This document shows positions 16,958-26,182 of a DNA stretch of 53,962 nucleotides, piece by piece. Source of the stretch: Bacteroides sp. (GTDB lineage Bacteria > Bacteroidota > Bacteroidia > Bacteroidales > Bacteroidaceae); NCBI GenBank assembly GCA_030151885.1, contig JASLCG010000006.1, positions 1 through 53,962 on the forward strand. Direction: 5' to 3'. The notes beneath the pieces are model-generated. The model saw only the letters and a program-made list of their open reading frames with translations. It did no database searches and was not told where the DNA came from. Made by a program: the position numbers and the translations under genes. Each line of letters starts with the position of its first letter. Positions within the stretch are counted from its first letter, which is position 1.

Positions 16958-17045
16958 GTCGGCAACGTACCTTGCACTTGTCGGCAACATACCTCAAGCA
17001 TGTCGGCGACTTACCTTAGGTATGTCGGCAATGAACATTAAGTTG
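16958..17045. repeat. Four 22-bp tandem repeats, locus A
   Basis: Units begin at 16958, 16980, 17002 and 17024, a strict 22-nt period. Each starts GTCGGCRAC (the last GTCGGCAAT) and the first three continue NTACCTNNNG. The last unit is degenerate and reads GTCGGCAATGAACA. The unit core TACCT-T-AGGTA in the third copy is itself a dyad. Local GC content is well above the AT-rich surroundings. The same element, ending in the same GTCGGCAATGAACA, recurs at 40615-40702. Confidence 0.9.
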
Positions 17046-17241
17046 GTCTGTGATATAGCTTTACTTAGCTAGGTATAGAGTAGAATATAACAGTTATTTA
17101 CATTAGAATAGTCTATCTATGTCAGAATAGTTCTATTTCTCTGTTCTGTACTATATAAGAGCAGAGAAAAAAATGGTACATTGTTTATATAGTACTAACT
17201 CTTAGAAAGAGAGAGAGAAAAGGCGAAACCTAGTGCTTCTA

Positions 17242-17787
17242 TTACCAGTTAGGGCCATAAGGGTTACCTCTGCCATGTTCTACATCTACACGGAATCCAA
17301 ACTTACCATTATTAGATTTTAGTTCAAAACCTCCTCTAAAGTTGTTGTTTTTCCAAGGATATGCAGAGGGTATTCTTCGTTTATAGCCATCGGCATCGTA
17401 GTCTCCGTAAGTCGAAATATTTAACCCACTTTTTAGTTTGAAAGTAGCAGAGTTTATCGGTCCATCAATGTTGTTGAACCTTCCCCATGGTGTTAAACTA
17501 TAACGGTTGTAGCTAAAATCGGTCTGTCCAAAGGTTGTAGAGTTAGCACCAGATAAATTGTATAAGTATGCTGCTGGAGATACATTAAACTGTGGCATAA
17601 GCTCAAACTTAGGCAACTCCCATTGTGGTGTTTTTATAAGCTCTTTATCTAGGTTTAAAATGTAACCTCCATAATTTTTATTTATCTCTGTAGGTTCTTC
17701 GTCAATAACAATTTGAACCTGTTCTTGAGCCCAAGTTGTTGCTATAGATGCTATTACTAAAAAGAGAAATACTGTACACTTTTTCAT
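17242..17787 (-). CDS. Secreted protein of unknown function
   Basis: This 181-residue protein has a signal peptide (MKKCTVFLFLVIASIATTWAQ, cleavage after about residue 20) and no lipobox. After it the sequence is rich in aromatic and glycine residues with short beta strands (NISTYGDYDADG, NFRGGFELKSNNGKFGFRVDVEHG) and ends PYGPNW, resembling a small outer-membrane or periplasmic beta-structure protein. I recognise it only as a type common in Bacteroidetes without known function. It is monocistronic and convergent to galE across the repeat-bearing interval. No clear -7 promoter element was found upstream. Confidence 0.65.
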   Translation of the reverse strand: MKKCTVFLFLVIASIATTWAQEQVQIVIDEEPTEINKNYGGYILNLDKELIKTPQWELPKFELMPQFNVSPAAYLYNLSGANSTTFGQTDFSYNRYSLTPWGRFNNIDGPINSATFKLKSGLNISTYGDYDADGYKRRIPSAYPWKNNNFRGGFELKSNNGKFGFRVDVEHGRGNPYGPNW

Positions 17788-18193
17788 ACTATTTACTGTC
17801 TAACTATTTTATCCTAAATAGGAGATGCATCTAAAATAATAAATCTATTGTTTAAATGCCCCTTTTTGAATATTAATTATCTATTTTTTAGAATAGGTGC
17901 ATATATATTGAGTAGAAACCTCTTGCCATATGACAATATTATTTAGTGAATATACCTGTATCTATAGTTTTTACATTTTAGAATATTTGCTGTATCAATA
18001 GTTTTATCAGATTAGTAAAAGCTGATATTTAAGGGAAACTATTTGTCTATTTATCGTAAATACTTGCTTTAAAACAGTTTATATAAACAATATAGTTTAT
18101 CCCAAAATGTAAGTAAATAAGGTCCAAAAGTGCTTTATTGTTGTTATATTTGTTTGGTATTAGTAATATTTATAAAATAAATCTGCTCTACGT
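17788..18193. other. 406-nt divergent interval
   Basis: Very AT-rich spacer between the leftward secreted protein and rightward fhs. Apart from the fhs -7 element at 18145-18152 I see no gene, tRNA or clear hairpin in it. Confidence 0.6.
18145..18152 (+). promoter_or_regulatory. Promoter -7 element of fhs
   Basis: TATATTTG matches TAnnTTTG exactly, 41 nt upstream of the start codon. No convincing -33 element is seen. Confidence 0.45.
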
Positions 18194-19861
18194 ATGAAAA
18201 CGGATATTGAAATTGCTCGTAGCATAAATCTTCAAGAGATTACACAAGTGGCTAAAAATGCTGGAATCCCTGAAGAACAAATAGAAAACTATGGCAAGTA
18301 CATTGCTAAATTACCCATCAGTTTAATTGACGAGTCTAAAGTTAAAAAGAGTAACTTAATTTTGGTTACTGCTATAACTGCTACAAAAGCAGGTATAGGT
18401 AAGACGACTGTCTCTATTGGTTTAGCTTTAGGACTTCAAAAACTAGGTAAAAATGCTTTTGTAGCATTAAGAGAGCCGTCATTAGGACCATGCTTTGGTA
18501 TGAAAGGTGGTGCTGCTGGTGGTGGGTATGCACAGGTGCTTCCTATGGAGAAAATTAATCTACACTTTACAGGAGATTTTCATGCCATTACTTCGGCACA
18601 CAATATGATTTCTGCTCTGCTTGATAATTATATTTATCAGAATAAAGCGAATGGTTTTGGCTTAAAAGAGTTTTTATGGCGTAGAGTACTAGATGTAAAC
18701 GATCGTTCACTAAGAAATATTGTAGTTGGCTTAGGAGTTCCTACTGATGGAATTACGCAACAAGCTGGTTTCGATATTACTGCCGCTTCCGAAATAATGG
18801 CTATTTTATGTTTAGCTACTGATGAGGCTGACTTACGTCGTCGTATAGAGAATATTCTACTAGGTTATACCTACGATAATAAACCATTTACTGTAAAAGA
18901 TTTAGGTATTGCCGGAGCAATAACTGTATTGCTAAAAGATGCAATGTATCCTAACTTAGTACAGACTACAGAGGGAAGCCCTGCACTTGTGCATGGAGGA
19001 CCATTTGCCAACATAGCACATGGATGTAACTCTATATTGGCTACAAAAATGGCGATGACTTATGGAGATTATACTATTACAGAGGCTGGTTTTGGTGCTG
19101 ATTTAGGTGCAGAGAAGTTTTACGATATAAAGTGTCGTAAGAGTGGCTTACAACCTAAACTAACTATTATTGTTGCAACTGCACAAGGACTAAAAATGCA
19201 CGGAGGAGTATCCTTAGATGCAATTAAAGAGCCTAATATTGAAGGTATAAAAGCTGGATTTGCAAACTTAGATAAGCACGTACGTAACTTACAGTCTTTT
19301 GGTCAGACTATTGTAGTAACATTTAATAGATTTGCTACCGATACAGACGAAGAGATGGCTGTAATTAAAGCTCACTGTGATGAGTTAGGCGTTGGTTTTG
19401 CTATCAATAATGCATTTGCTCAAGGTGGCGAAGGTGCTTTAGAATTGGCTCAACTTGTTGTAGATACTATTGAAAAGAACCCTTCAAAACCATTGAAGTT
19501 TGCTTACGAAGAGAACGATAGTGTTGAGACTAAAGTTGAAAAAATAGCTAAAAATCTATATGGAGCTGCTTCGGTAACTTATGCAGCAAAAGCTAAGAAG
19601 ATGATTAAGCTTATAAATGAAATGGGTGTATCTCATTTCCCTATTTGTATTGCAAAAACACAATACTCTTTCTCTGCCGATCAAAATGCTTATGGTGCGG
19701 CAGATGGTTTTGACTTTGAAATAAGAGATTTTGTTATCAATACTGGTGCAGAGATGATTGTGGCTATTGCTGGTAATATGTTACGTATGCCAGGATTGCC
19801 AAAGTCGCCTCAGGCTTTAAGAATTGATATGATTAATGGAGAAATTGAAGGGTTAAGTTAA
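18194..19861 (+). CDS. fhs: Formate--tetrahydrofolate ligase
   Basis: This 555-residue cytoplasmic enzyme makes 10-formyl-tetrahydrofolate from formate, ATP and tetrahydrofolate. The P-loop segment TATKAGIGKTT lies at residues 61-72 (the usual family form is PAGEGKTT-like; here KAGIGKTT), followed by REPSLGPCFGMKGGAAGGG and FTGDFHAITSAHN, which are diagnostic of the family. Length matches the usual 555-560. It feeds the one-carbon pool shared with glyA at 29.6 kb. It has its own promoter. The stop codon overlaps by three bases that of the convergent barrel gene, so no terminator separates the two. Confidence 0.96.
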   Translation: MKTDIEIARSINLQEITQVAKNAGIPEEQIENYGKYIAKLPISLIDESKVKKSNLILVTAITATKAGIGKTTVSIGLALGLQKLGKNAFVALREPSLGPCFGMKGGAAGGGYAQVLPMEKINLHFTGDFHAITSAHNMISALLDNYIYQNKANGFGLKEFLWRRVLDVNDRSLRNIVVGLGVPTDGITQQAGFDITAASEIMAILCLATDEADLRRRIENILLGYTYDNKPFTVKDLGIAGAITVLLKDAMYPNLVQTTEGSPALVHGGPFANIAHGCNSILATKMAMTYGDYTITEAGFGADLGAEKFYDIKCRKSGLQPKLTIIVATAQGLKMHGGVSLDAIKEPNIEGIKAGFANLDKHVRNLQSFGQTIVVTFNRFATDTDEEMAVIKAHCDELGVGFAINNAFAQGGEGALELAQLVVDTIEKNPSKPLKFAYEENDSVETKVEKIAKNLYGAASVTYAAKAKKMIKLINEMGVSHFPICIAKTQYSFSADQNAYGAADGFDFEIRDFVINTGAEMIVAIAGNMLRMPGLPKSPQALRIDMINGEIEGLS

Positions 19862-21390
19862 AACATAATTCCCAATTTTAATACTCCACTATGCATAGGT
19901 TTGAATTGAGCTATACTTTGGGTATTCCAAATAGCTTCAGTAAAAAACTGCATAGAAGATACAATGAATGGCAGGTCCCAACGTATAGTTGCGTGGCCTG
20001 TCATTTTATTTTTACCCAAATAACGCTGCATTTGATCGGTTAGGGGCTTAATAGGGTTATCAGCAGCTATGTCTAGGTTAAATGTTTTGGATAAATTGGC
20101 TTGGTATCCTATTTTTTGATTAAGTGTAAAAGCTCCATAGTGGGCTGTGGAAATGCGTAGTGTAGAGGTTAAGTTTAAGTAGCCACTATTTAAATCTATG
20201 GATTGATAAGGGTCATCGTAAACCTCTTTTTCATGAATATATCCAGCCTCGGGTGTTAAGTACCAAATCACATGGTTTAGGTTGATTTTCCAAACACCTT
20301 TTGCTCCGATGTGTTGCACCTGATGCCTGTAAGGTTGTGTCGTAGCGATGATTGAATAGATGCCGTTTGTAGGACTTCCATACAGGTTTTCGTACCCTTT
20401 ACGCTCTTTTATAGAGCCAATTAACAGAGCAGACCAATTGTTGCTGTTATAACCTAAATTGAAGGTGTAGTTATATGCTTTAATCTTTTGTAGAGGTAGG
20501 TCATTTAATGAGGCCATAATCTTCTTTATTTGGAGGTTATTGTAGCCTATGCTGACTAGCCATCCATTATTTTGAAGTTGATTAAGACCAATATTTAGGC
20601 CGTAGCTATAGCCGTCGTGACGTGTGCTTGTAAAGGTTCCATCAAATCTAGGAATACGTTCTCCTAATCCAGATAAATGATAAATAGGCTCTCGTTTAGT
20701 GCTAGACATAAAGGCTACAGAACTATTTTGCTTGTACTTTTGTAGGTTTATTGTTGCACCAAATAGGTAGTTGGTCTTGAAGTGATGACCTAATCCTAAC
20801 TTTATATTTAAATCTGATACCGTGTTTTTAGGCCTTGGATCTAATTGTCGGTAGGCCGAAACAGCTCTATAATCAAGCTCTGCAGTAAGTATTAAGTTTG
20901 AATTAAGCTTTCTTAAATACCCTCCGTTAAAAGCGTATTGCTCGCTTTTTACTTCTCCACCTTTAGCATCTGCCATTACATAAGGATATATCAGTTCTAT
21001 ATTTGTATTGTCGTTAAATAAAACATGTTCTGTACGCTTGTTTTCATAAGAAGCACCTCCCCATACAAGGGTGTTGTGTGGTAATAGTACTTGCGATAGA
21101 GCATCTACACCAAAATAACGATACCTATCTCCTTCTTGATAATTCTGTGTTGAATGTTGCTTCATTATAGCACCATTAAGGCTAATTGAAGATACCTGGG
21201 CATGGTTTGTGGTCCATCTTAAAACAGGGTTAGCATTGGCAATAGGGGCCACAAGTTTTTGCTGAGGTTTAGTTAAACTCCACAACTTGTCTGAAAGACT
21301 TTCGCTCAACAATAAGCTATCTTTACTTTGGGCTGTTATTGTACCTAAAGTAAAAAGAAAAATTAAAAGAGATAGATATCGTAATTTCAT
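19858..21390 (-). CDS. DUF6850-like outer-membrane beta-barrel protein
   Basis: This 510-residue protein has a signal peptide (about 1-20, ending ITAQ) and then a long series of amphipathic beta strands ending in VLKLGIMF, a typical outer-membrane barrel C-terminus. From memory it resembles the DUF6850 barrel family of Bacteroidetes, which is frequently found with a TonB receptor and a DUF4876 protein; the family label needs a profile search. It is the last gene of the leftward operon starting at 25416, with 15 nt between it and the lipoprotein gene. It presumably helps the receptor take up or process the same ligand. Its stop overlaps the fhs stop. Confidence 0.7.
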   Translation of the reverse strand: MKLRYLSLLIFLFTLGTITAQSKDSLLLSESLSDKLWSLTKPQQKLVAPIANANPVLRWTTNHAQVSSISLNGAIMKQHSTQNYQEGDRYRYFGVDALSQVLLPHNTLVWGGASYENKRTEHVLFNDNTNIELIYPYVMADAKGGEVKSEQYAFNGGYLRKLNSNLILTAELDYRAVSAYRQLDPRPKNTVSDLNIKLGLGHHFKTNYLFGATINLQKYKQNSSVAFMSSTKREPIYHLSGLGERIPRFDGTFTSTRHDGYSYGLNIGLNQLQNNGWLVSIGYNNLQIKKIMASLNDLPLQKIKAYNYTFNLGYNSNNWSALLIGSIKERKGYENLYGSPTNGIYSIIATTQPYRHQVQHIGAKGVWKINLNHVIWYLTPEAGYIHEKEVYDDPYQSIDLNSGYLNLTSTLRISTAHYGAFTLNQKIGYQANLSKTFNLDIAADNPIKPLTDQMQRYLGKNKMTGHATIRWDLPFIVSSMQFFTEAIWNTQSIAQFKPMHSGVLKLGIMF

Positions 21391-21405
21391 GTGTAAATTC
21401 TTACT

Positions 21406-22641
21406 TTATTTTTTTAGAGAAGGAATAGAGTTCGGAATAAAATCGTCCGAAGAATTATTTGTCTTTTGAAGGACAGCTCTGCCTTGATCGTTTGTGTAGG
21501 CTACTTTTCTACGTACCGATTTACCATTTCGCTCAGGGTCTTTACTATTTTCTCCACAATAGGTATAACCAGCATCGAGGGTTAAATCTGTAACATTCCA
21601 CTGGTATTTGTCTGTCGAGGAGATGTTTACTGCATCAATAACCCAACTATTAGGAACGAAGTAGCTTTTACTGTTAATTGTTTTGTCTGCTGCAGGTTGG
21701 TAGTAACTGTAGTTTAGTTCATTTTCAACTAAGAACTTATCGGTCTCTTTACCCATACGAAGTAATAAGTATGCTTTATTTCCTTGCTGATTTAAAATCC
21801 ACACAGAGCGTGTATAGCTATATATTTTATTTAAATTAGGAACATCTGGGTTGTCAGAGTCTTGAAAGTTTGGTACTTGTGACTCGTCAAACCATTCAAA
21901 ATCAGCTTTACTTAAGTCAAAAGATTCTGGTATTCCTGCCTCTGTAATGTGGTCGTTAGCTTTGTCGCAAATAATGATTGATTTGCCAGGCTCAACTGGG
22001 TAAGTTTTTCCTTCGCCAGGAACTTGATACAGAGCTTGTACTGCAACATCAGTAGGCATTCGATTTGGGGTATATTCAAATTTTTGAGTTGTACTAAAAG
22101 TAGATTCAGCAATTGTAAGCCCATCAGCATACAATACTTCATCACTATTATTTGTTATTTTGAAGTATTGATCTCCTATAAATACCTTTTTAGAGTTGGG
22201 ATATCTTGTACCAGTATAGTATATCTCTTCGATAACGAAATTGGCATCGACAGTAATGGTATTAAGTTTTACACTTGTAGCTGTAAGCCCATTAACAGTA
22301 AGGTCTTTTATGTATCCTTTTAGTTCAATGGTTTTTCCTGCTTGTTCACCCTTAGCAACAACATCTAGGTTGTATAATCCTGGTTTTAAGTCTGTAATAA
22401 TGGTATTATGCTCTAGCTTGTCAATAGTTTTTTCTACTTTTTTATTAGAGTTCTTTTCTTCACCATTTAGGTTTGCAGTATTTAAAACAAGTGTTTTGTA
22501 CTCTTCCGGAAGTTCTAATTTGATGGTAACATTACCTTTACCTTCGTTAGGAAGTTGAGAGTCTTTATTAGAGTCGCTACAAGCTGAAACTCCAAAAAGT
22601 ATAGCCATAAAGGCAATTAGTAAAAATGATTTTTGTTTCAT
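21406..22641 (-). CDS. DUF4876-like lipoprotein
   Basis: This 411-residue protein begins with a lipoprotein signal with lipobox VSAC (Cys21) and a charged linker. An N-terminal beta-rich domain (about 35-130) contains KPGLYNLDVVAKGEQAGKTIELKGY and VTANSVKLNTI-like strands, resembling the prefolded domains of Bacteroidetes lipoproteins. The remainder starts IEEIYYTGTRYPNSKKVFIGDQYFKITN, a lamin-tail-like beginning that suits DUF4876 as I recall it. It is the middle gene of a TonB-receptor operon (18 nt after the receptor, 15 nt before the barrel). It may be the surface lipoprotein that captures the ligand for the receptor. Ligand unknown. Confidence 0.7.
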   Translation of the reverse strand: MKQKSFLLIAFMAILFGVSACSDSNKDSQLPNEGKGNVTIKLELPEEYKTLVLNTANLNGEEKNSNKKVEKTIDKLEHNTIITDLKPGLYNLDVVAKGEQAGKTIELKGYIKDLTVNGLTATSVKLNTITVDANFVIEEIYYTGTRYPNSKKVFIGDQYFKITNNSDEVLYADGLTIAESTFSTTQKFEYTPNRMPTDVAVQALYQVPGEGKTYPVEPGKSIIICDKANDHITEAGIPESFDLSKADFEWFDESQVPNFQDSDNPDVPNLNKIYSYTRSVWILNQQGNKAYLLLRMGKETDKFLVENELNYSYYQPAADKTINSKSYFVPNSWVIDAVNISSTDKYQWNVTDLTLDAGYTYCGENSKDPERNGKSVRRKVAYTNDQGRAVLQKTNNSSDDFIPNSIPSLKK

Positions 22642-22659
22642 AATATAGTTGATGTTTGT

Positions 22660-25416
22660 TTATATTTTAATGTTTAGCTCCATGCCGAAGTAGGGCGATA
22701 CAGAGCGATATATTGTTATGCTGTTTCTTTTATAACTAGGTGTATAGCTTAAAAGCTTATTTACAAATAGGGCGATGTTAAGTCGTTTGCCAAAAGCTTT
22801 GTTTGCTTTGAAATTTATGATGCTTTCAAAAGGAATTCTGCTATTCATAGTGCTGTTTTCGCGCAGCATAAGTTGTTTAAGAATAGGATCATTCGCCTCT
22901 GCTTCTGTATAAGGATGCACCACTCCGTCTATGCCAATGTAGCTTGTAGGCATTGTGTTTTTAGGGTATAAAAGAGATCTGTTGTACCATTTAGCTTGAA
23001 TAGTTGTAGAGAATATAAGTCCTAACATAGGGATATGTGTATCGAACATCAGTGAGGTATTTAGACTTTGATAACTTTTTTTCTCATTATAATCGTATAG
23101 CCCTAGGTATGGTATATCTTTACCATTAATGGTAACATTGGGTTTATACCACTCTGGTAAGCTATTATTATAGGTTGTTTTAAACCATGCTCCAGAGAGT
23201 GTAATTCTAGTATTAATGGATTTATACCTTGGTGTTGATGCGTGGAACTCAATACCTTCTTTGTTTAATTCACTTCCATTACCCGAATATCCACCCACTG
23301 TAAGGTAGTGCTCATTGGTGTATGGCAACTCTTCTAAGCTGGGTGGTGCAGTAATGGTTTGGCTATTTAACTCTGATGTGTTGTATTTGCGGTAGGGTAG
23401 TACTCTATAGTCAGACATTGTTCTGAAGCCCGATGTTGTTCGCTCTTTAAAATAGGTTACTGATAGGTTATAGTTATTCCATGTAACGTCTGTTCTAACT
23501 TCCCATTTCATATTTCTATTTGCCTTTAGCTTGTAGTTTGTAGGGTCGTATATATGTGTGTTTAACACCAACCTTCTATACTCGGGATTATTATGAAAGT
23601 AGTTTAGCTCCTCCAAATCAGTATAAACAAGGTTAGGGTAGAGTTGGTCTATAGTGGGTAGTTTAGTCAAAATACCCCATCCACCACCTATCCTCCAACG
23701 TAGATTTTTACCAGCCACCTCTTGATTCATAGCATCTACCATAAAATTGATTCGTGGGTCTAAATGTAATTTTCCATTTAACAGGTAATTTCTATTCATA
23801 TTGAGGAGTGCAATACCTCTTAATCCAGCCTGTAGGTCTATTATTCTGGCTCCTATAAAGGGAATGGTAATATTATCTTCAATGTAGAAAGAGGCTTTTT
23901 GAAGCCCTGGTATATCGTTGTATTTTCTAGGCCTGCTACTCATGTTTGGAGATGGTGGCCTTGTAACATCATAAACCTGTCCTTCTCCAAGGTTTTTTTC
24001 ATATCTAAAATCTCCTCCTAAACGTATTAAATGTTTACCACTCCAGGTTTTAGTAGCCCAAACGGAGTTTAGTCTTAAAAAGGCATTGATGGGTTTACCA
24101 TCTACCTTAGCTTTTGATATGTAGTGATAAGGAAGGTATATGGCATCGTGCGACCCTTCTGTAGTGCTGCTAGGTACGGCAGAAGGTAGGTTTAAGAACA
24201 CCTCTTTCGTCTGCTTTATTTGGTTAAACTGTCCGCTTATGGCAGGGGTAAAAGATATGTTTCTTAATCCTTTATCGTATGTAGTGGTGTATCGAAGCTC
24301 GTTATTAAAAGATAGACGCATTTCTTGAGTTTTATATCTATCTAGTTTTTCGTCTACTTCTGGATCCGATTTCCAGTTATCAAAAGTACTACCTAAATCT
24401 AGTGAGCTACTCCAGCGTATGCGTCCACCGTTATTAAGTAGGAAGTTTTGGTTGTATCTAACAGATGTCGTTAATCTTTTAAAGTTTTCAAATTTGTTTC
24501 TAGGATCTACTTTAGAGTCTAGGTAATCTACATTAATATTGAGTACTTTATCGGTAGTTAATGCGATACCTTTGCCTATATAAAAAAGCTTACTGTATTG
24601 GTCGGCTTTAAACCTCAGCTCTAAAGGAGATGCTTTGGCTTTGCGTTTAATTTTAACTACTCCTGTAGATACATCTCCATATTGTACAGAAGGAATACCA
24701 CGTATAATCTCTATCGATTCAATATTGTCTGTAGATATGCTTCTCATATCTACTCCTTTAGATGTATTCTCTCTGCCTTGCATTTTATTACCTGCAATGC
24801 TTTGTAAATTGGCATCGTTTGATAAAGGCACATCGTCAACCACAAATGCTGTACCCAAAGAACTGAAGTCGTAATTGGCTCCTAGTGAATTAGCTTCACG
24901 AAGTCGAATAGCATTCATACTTCCCATATTGGGGTCGGATGCTATACCTCCAGGAAGAAGAGACAATACGTCTGTAAAACTTGAGGGCTGAAGGTGAGCC
25001 ATGGCCTTGGTATCGATTTTAGAGGCTGTAACCACTCCTTTAGATTCTGTGGCTGTTACAATAACTTCATCTAAGAGTTTACTATCGGGTTGTAGTGAAA
25101 TAAGCAGGCATCTATCTTTTTGAATATTAATAACATACTCTTGCGATAGATAGCCTATATAGCTAATCTTTATGGTTGTGTTACCTTCGGGTAACTTTAA
25201 AGAAACCTCACCATTGGTATCGGTAATCGTTCCTTTTTGCTCCAAATTAACCTGATATAGTACTGTCGCACCTATCAGCCTTTCATTAGTCTCTTTATCA
25301 GTAGTTTGAATGCTTAAATTATAGTACCTTGTATCTTGAGCTACTAGTAAATTTAAGCTGAATAAGAAGAGTGTAATGAGCGATAAAACGATTCTCTTGT
25401 TCATCTTAATAATCAC
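22660..25416 (-). CDS. TonB-dependent receptor
   Basis: This 918-residue outer-membrane receptor has a signal peptide (about 1-26, ending LLVAQ), a carboxypeptidase-regulatory-like domain (about 30-115; ATVLYQVNLEQKGTITDTNG), a segment DEVIVTA at 116-122 that could serve as the TonB box region, a plug (about 130-265, FTDVLSLLPGG and VDDVPLSN) and a 22-strand barrel to the C-terminus. Start choice: Met5 (25404) gives the more usual MNKR beginning and a longer leader after the promoter at 25436. It is the first gene of a three-gene operon with the lipoprotein and barrel. Divergent genes encode membrane and ABC proteins, so it is probably the outer-membrane entry of one uptake system. The substrate is unknown. 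Confidence 0.93.
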   Translation of the reverse strand: MIIKMNKRIVLSLITLFLFSLNLLVAQDTRYYNLSIQTTDKETNERLIGATVLYQVNLEQKGTITDTNGEVSLKLPEGNTTIKISYIGYLSQEYVINIQKDRCLLISLQPDSKLLDEVIVTATESKGVVTASKIDTKAMAHLQPSSFTDVLSLLPGGIASDPNMGSMNAIRLREANSLGANYDFSSLGTAFVVDDVPLSNDANLQSIAGNKMQGRENTSKGVDMRSISTDNIESIEIIRGIPSVQYGDVSTGVVKIKRKAKASPLELRFKADQYSKLFYIGKGIALTTDKVLNINVDYLDSKVDPRNKFENFKRLTTSVRYNQNFLLNNGGRIRWSSSLDLGSTFDNWKSDPEVDEKLDRYKTQEMRLSFNNELRYTTTYDKGLRNISFTPAISGQFNQIKQTKEVFLNLPSAVPSSTTEGSHDAIYLPYHYISKAKVDGKPINAFLRLNSVWATKTWSGKHLIRLGGDFRYEKNLGEGQVYDVTRPPSPNMSSRPRKYNDIPGLQKASFYIEDNITIPFIGARIIDLQAGLRGIALLNMNRNYLLNGKLHLDPRINFMVDAMNQEVAGKNLRWRIGGGWGILTKLPTIDQLYPNLVYTDLEELNYFHNNPEYRRLVLNTHIYDPTNYKLKANRNMKWEVRTDVTWNNYNLSVTYFKERTTSGFRTMSDYRVLPYRKYNTSELNSQTITAPPSLEELPYTNEHYLTVGGYSGNGSELNKEGIEFHASTPRYKSINTRITLSGAWFKTTYNNSLPEWYKPNVTINGKDIPYLGLYDYNEKKSYQSLNTSLMFDTHIPMLGLIFSTTIQAKWYNRSLLYPKNTMPTSYIGIDGVVHPYTEAEANDPILKQLMLRENSTMNSRIPFESIINFKANKAFGKRLNIALFVNKLLSYTPSYKRNSITIYRSVSPYFGMELNIKI

Positions 25417-25435
25417 GCTTTTTTTACTTTGGTTG

Positions 25436-25466
25436 CAAAGTTATCGTGATATCAGAAGGTACACAA
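25436..25466 (-). promoter_or_regulatory. Promoter of the TonB-receptor operon
   Basis: On the minus strand TAACTTTG (25436-25443) matches the -7 element and TTG (25464-25466) the -33 box with a 20-nt spacer. A dyad at 25465-25484 covers the -33 region. Confidence 0.6.
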
Positions 25467-25484
25467 TGCCTACATTTAGGTATT
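25465..25484. promoter_or_regulatory. Candidate operator in the divergent promoter region
   Basis: AATGCCTA (25465-25472) and TAGGTATT (25477-25484) form an 8-4-8 dyad with one mismatch. It overlaps the -33 box of the receptor operon and lies about 55 nt upstream of the -7 element of the divergent operon. A single regulator bound here could control both operons. Confidence 0.5.
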
Positions 25485-25536
25485 TTGTAATGATAAATCG
25501 CTAAAAGTGGGTATAGCTAGAAAAACATGGAATATG

Positions 25537-25544
25537 TAAATTTG
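25537..25544 (+). promoter_or_regulatory. Promoter -7 element of the OB-lipoprotein operon
   Basis: TAAATTTG matches TAnnTTTG, 35 nt upstream of the start codon. It diverges from the receptor promoter. Confidence 0.5.
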
Positions 25545-25579
25545 CATAATCAATCAAATACAAATTTAAACGTGTTATT

Positions 25580-26182
25580 ATGAATAATATTAAAAAACTA
25601 AGTAAAGTAGCATTTGTACTTTTAGTACTTGTAGCTACATCTTGCGCTGGTAATAGTAGTAAGAAAGAGAATAACAACCAAACTACTACAGAACAACAAG
25701 CAAGTGCATTAAAAGTTCTTGAAGTAGATGAATTATTAAGAGATGCAGAACAATATGCAGGTAAAGAGGTATCTGTTGAGGCTGTGTGTACTCATATTTG
25801 CCAGCATGGTGGAAGAAAAATATTTCTAATGGGTAGTGACGATACTAAGACTATCCGTGTAGAGAGTGGTTTTGATAAAGCGTTCAGTACCGACTGTGTT
25901 AATAGTATGGTAGTTGTTAAAGGTATTCTTAAAGAGCAAAGAATGAATGAAGCTTCTCTACAAAAATGGGAAGATCAGCTGAAAGCAGCAGCTGCCGAAG
26001 CTAAATCAAACTCACACGAAAGTTGCGATTCTGAGAAAAAAGCACGTGGCGAAACAGCTAATACTGCAGAAGGTCGTATTAAAGACTTTAGAGAAAGGTT
26101 AGCTAAGCGTCAAGCTGAAGAAGGTAAAGATTACTTATCATTCTATTTCTTGGAGGCAGATAGTTATGAAATTCAATCTTAA
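25580..26182 (+). CDS. Cysteine-containing OB-fold-like lipoprotein
   Basis: This 200-residue protein has a lipoprotein signal with lipobox ATSC (Cys22) and a long N/Q/T linker. The core (about 45-115) has VDELLRDAEQYAGKEVSVEAVCTHICQHGGRKIFLMG, which resembles an OB-fold with a possible metal site CTHICQHG (C-x3-C-x-H). A further SCDSEKK cysteine and a charged helical C-terminus (EGRIKDFRERLAKRQAEEGKDY) follow. It is first in a five-gene operon with PepSY, ABC and DUF4857-like genes; the next gene overlaps it by 17 bp. Its job is unknown; a periplasmic metal or heme carrier is only a suggestion. Confidence 0.6.
   Translation: MNNIKKLSKVAFVLLVLVATSCAGNSSKKENNNQTTTEQQASALKVLEVDELLRDAEQYAGKEVSVEAVCTHICQHGGRKIFLMGSDDTKTIRVESGFDKAFSTDCVNSMVVVKGILKEQRMNEASLQKWEDQLKAAAAEAKSNSHESCDSEKKARGETANTAEGRIKDFRERLAKRQAEEGKDYLSFYFLEADSYEIQS

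Larger units (their letters stand above)
16667..17241. other. 575-nt interval between galE and a convergent gene
   Basis: It holds a promoter-like element and a strong hairpin terminator (16813-16885), four 22-bp tandem repeats (16958-17045), and a 12-bp hairpin TTTCTCTGTTCT/AGAGCAGAGAAA (17136-17169) with no T run. No open reading frame of note was found. It ends at the stop of the secreted-protein gene at 17242. Confidence 0.6.

Noticed and set aside
16958..17045. CRISPR-like array
   Set aside because: Units are contiguous at 22 nt with no unique spacers and no cas genes nearby.
22024..22558. Plus-strand reading frames opposite the DUF4876-like gene
   Set aside because: No signal, motif or promoter; the minus-strand frame is a complete lipoprotein in an operon.
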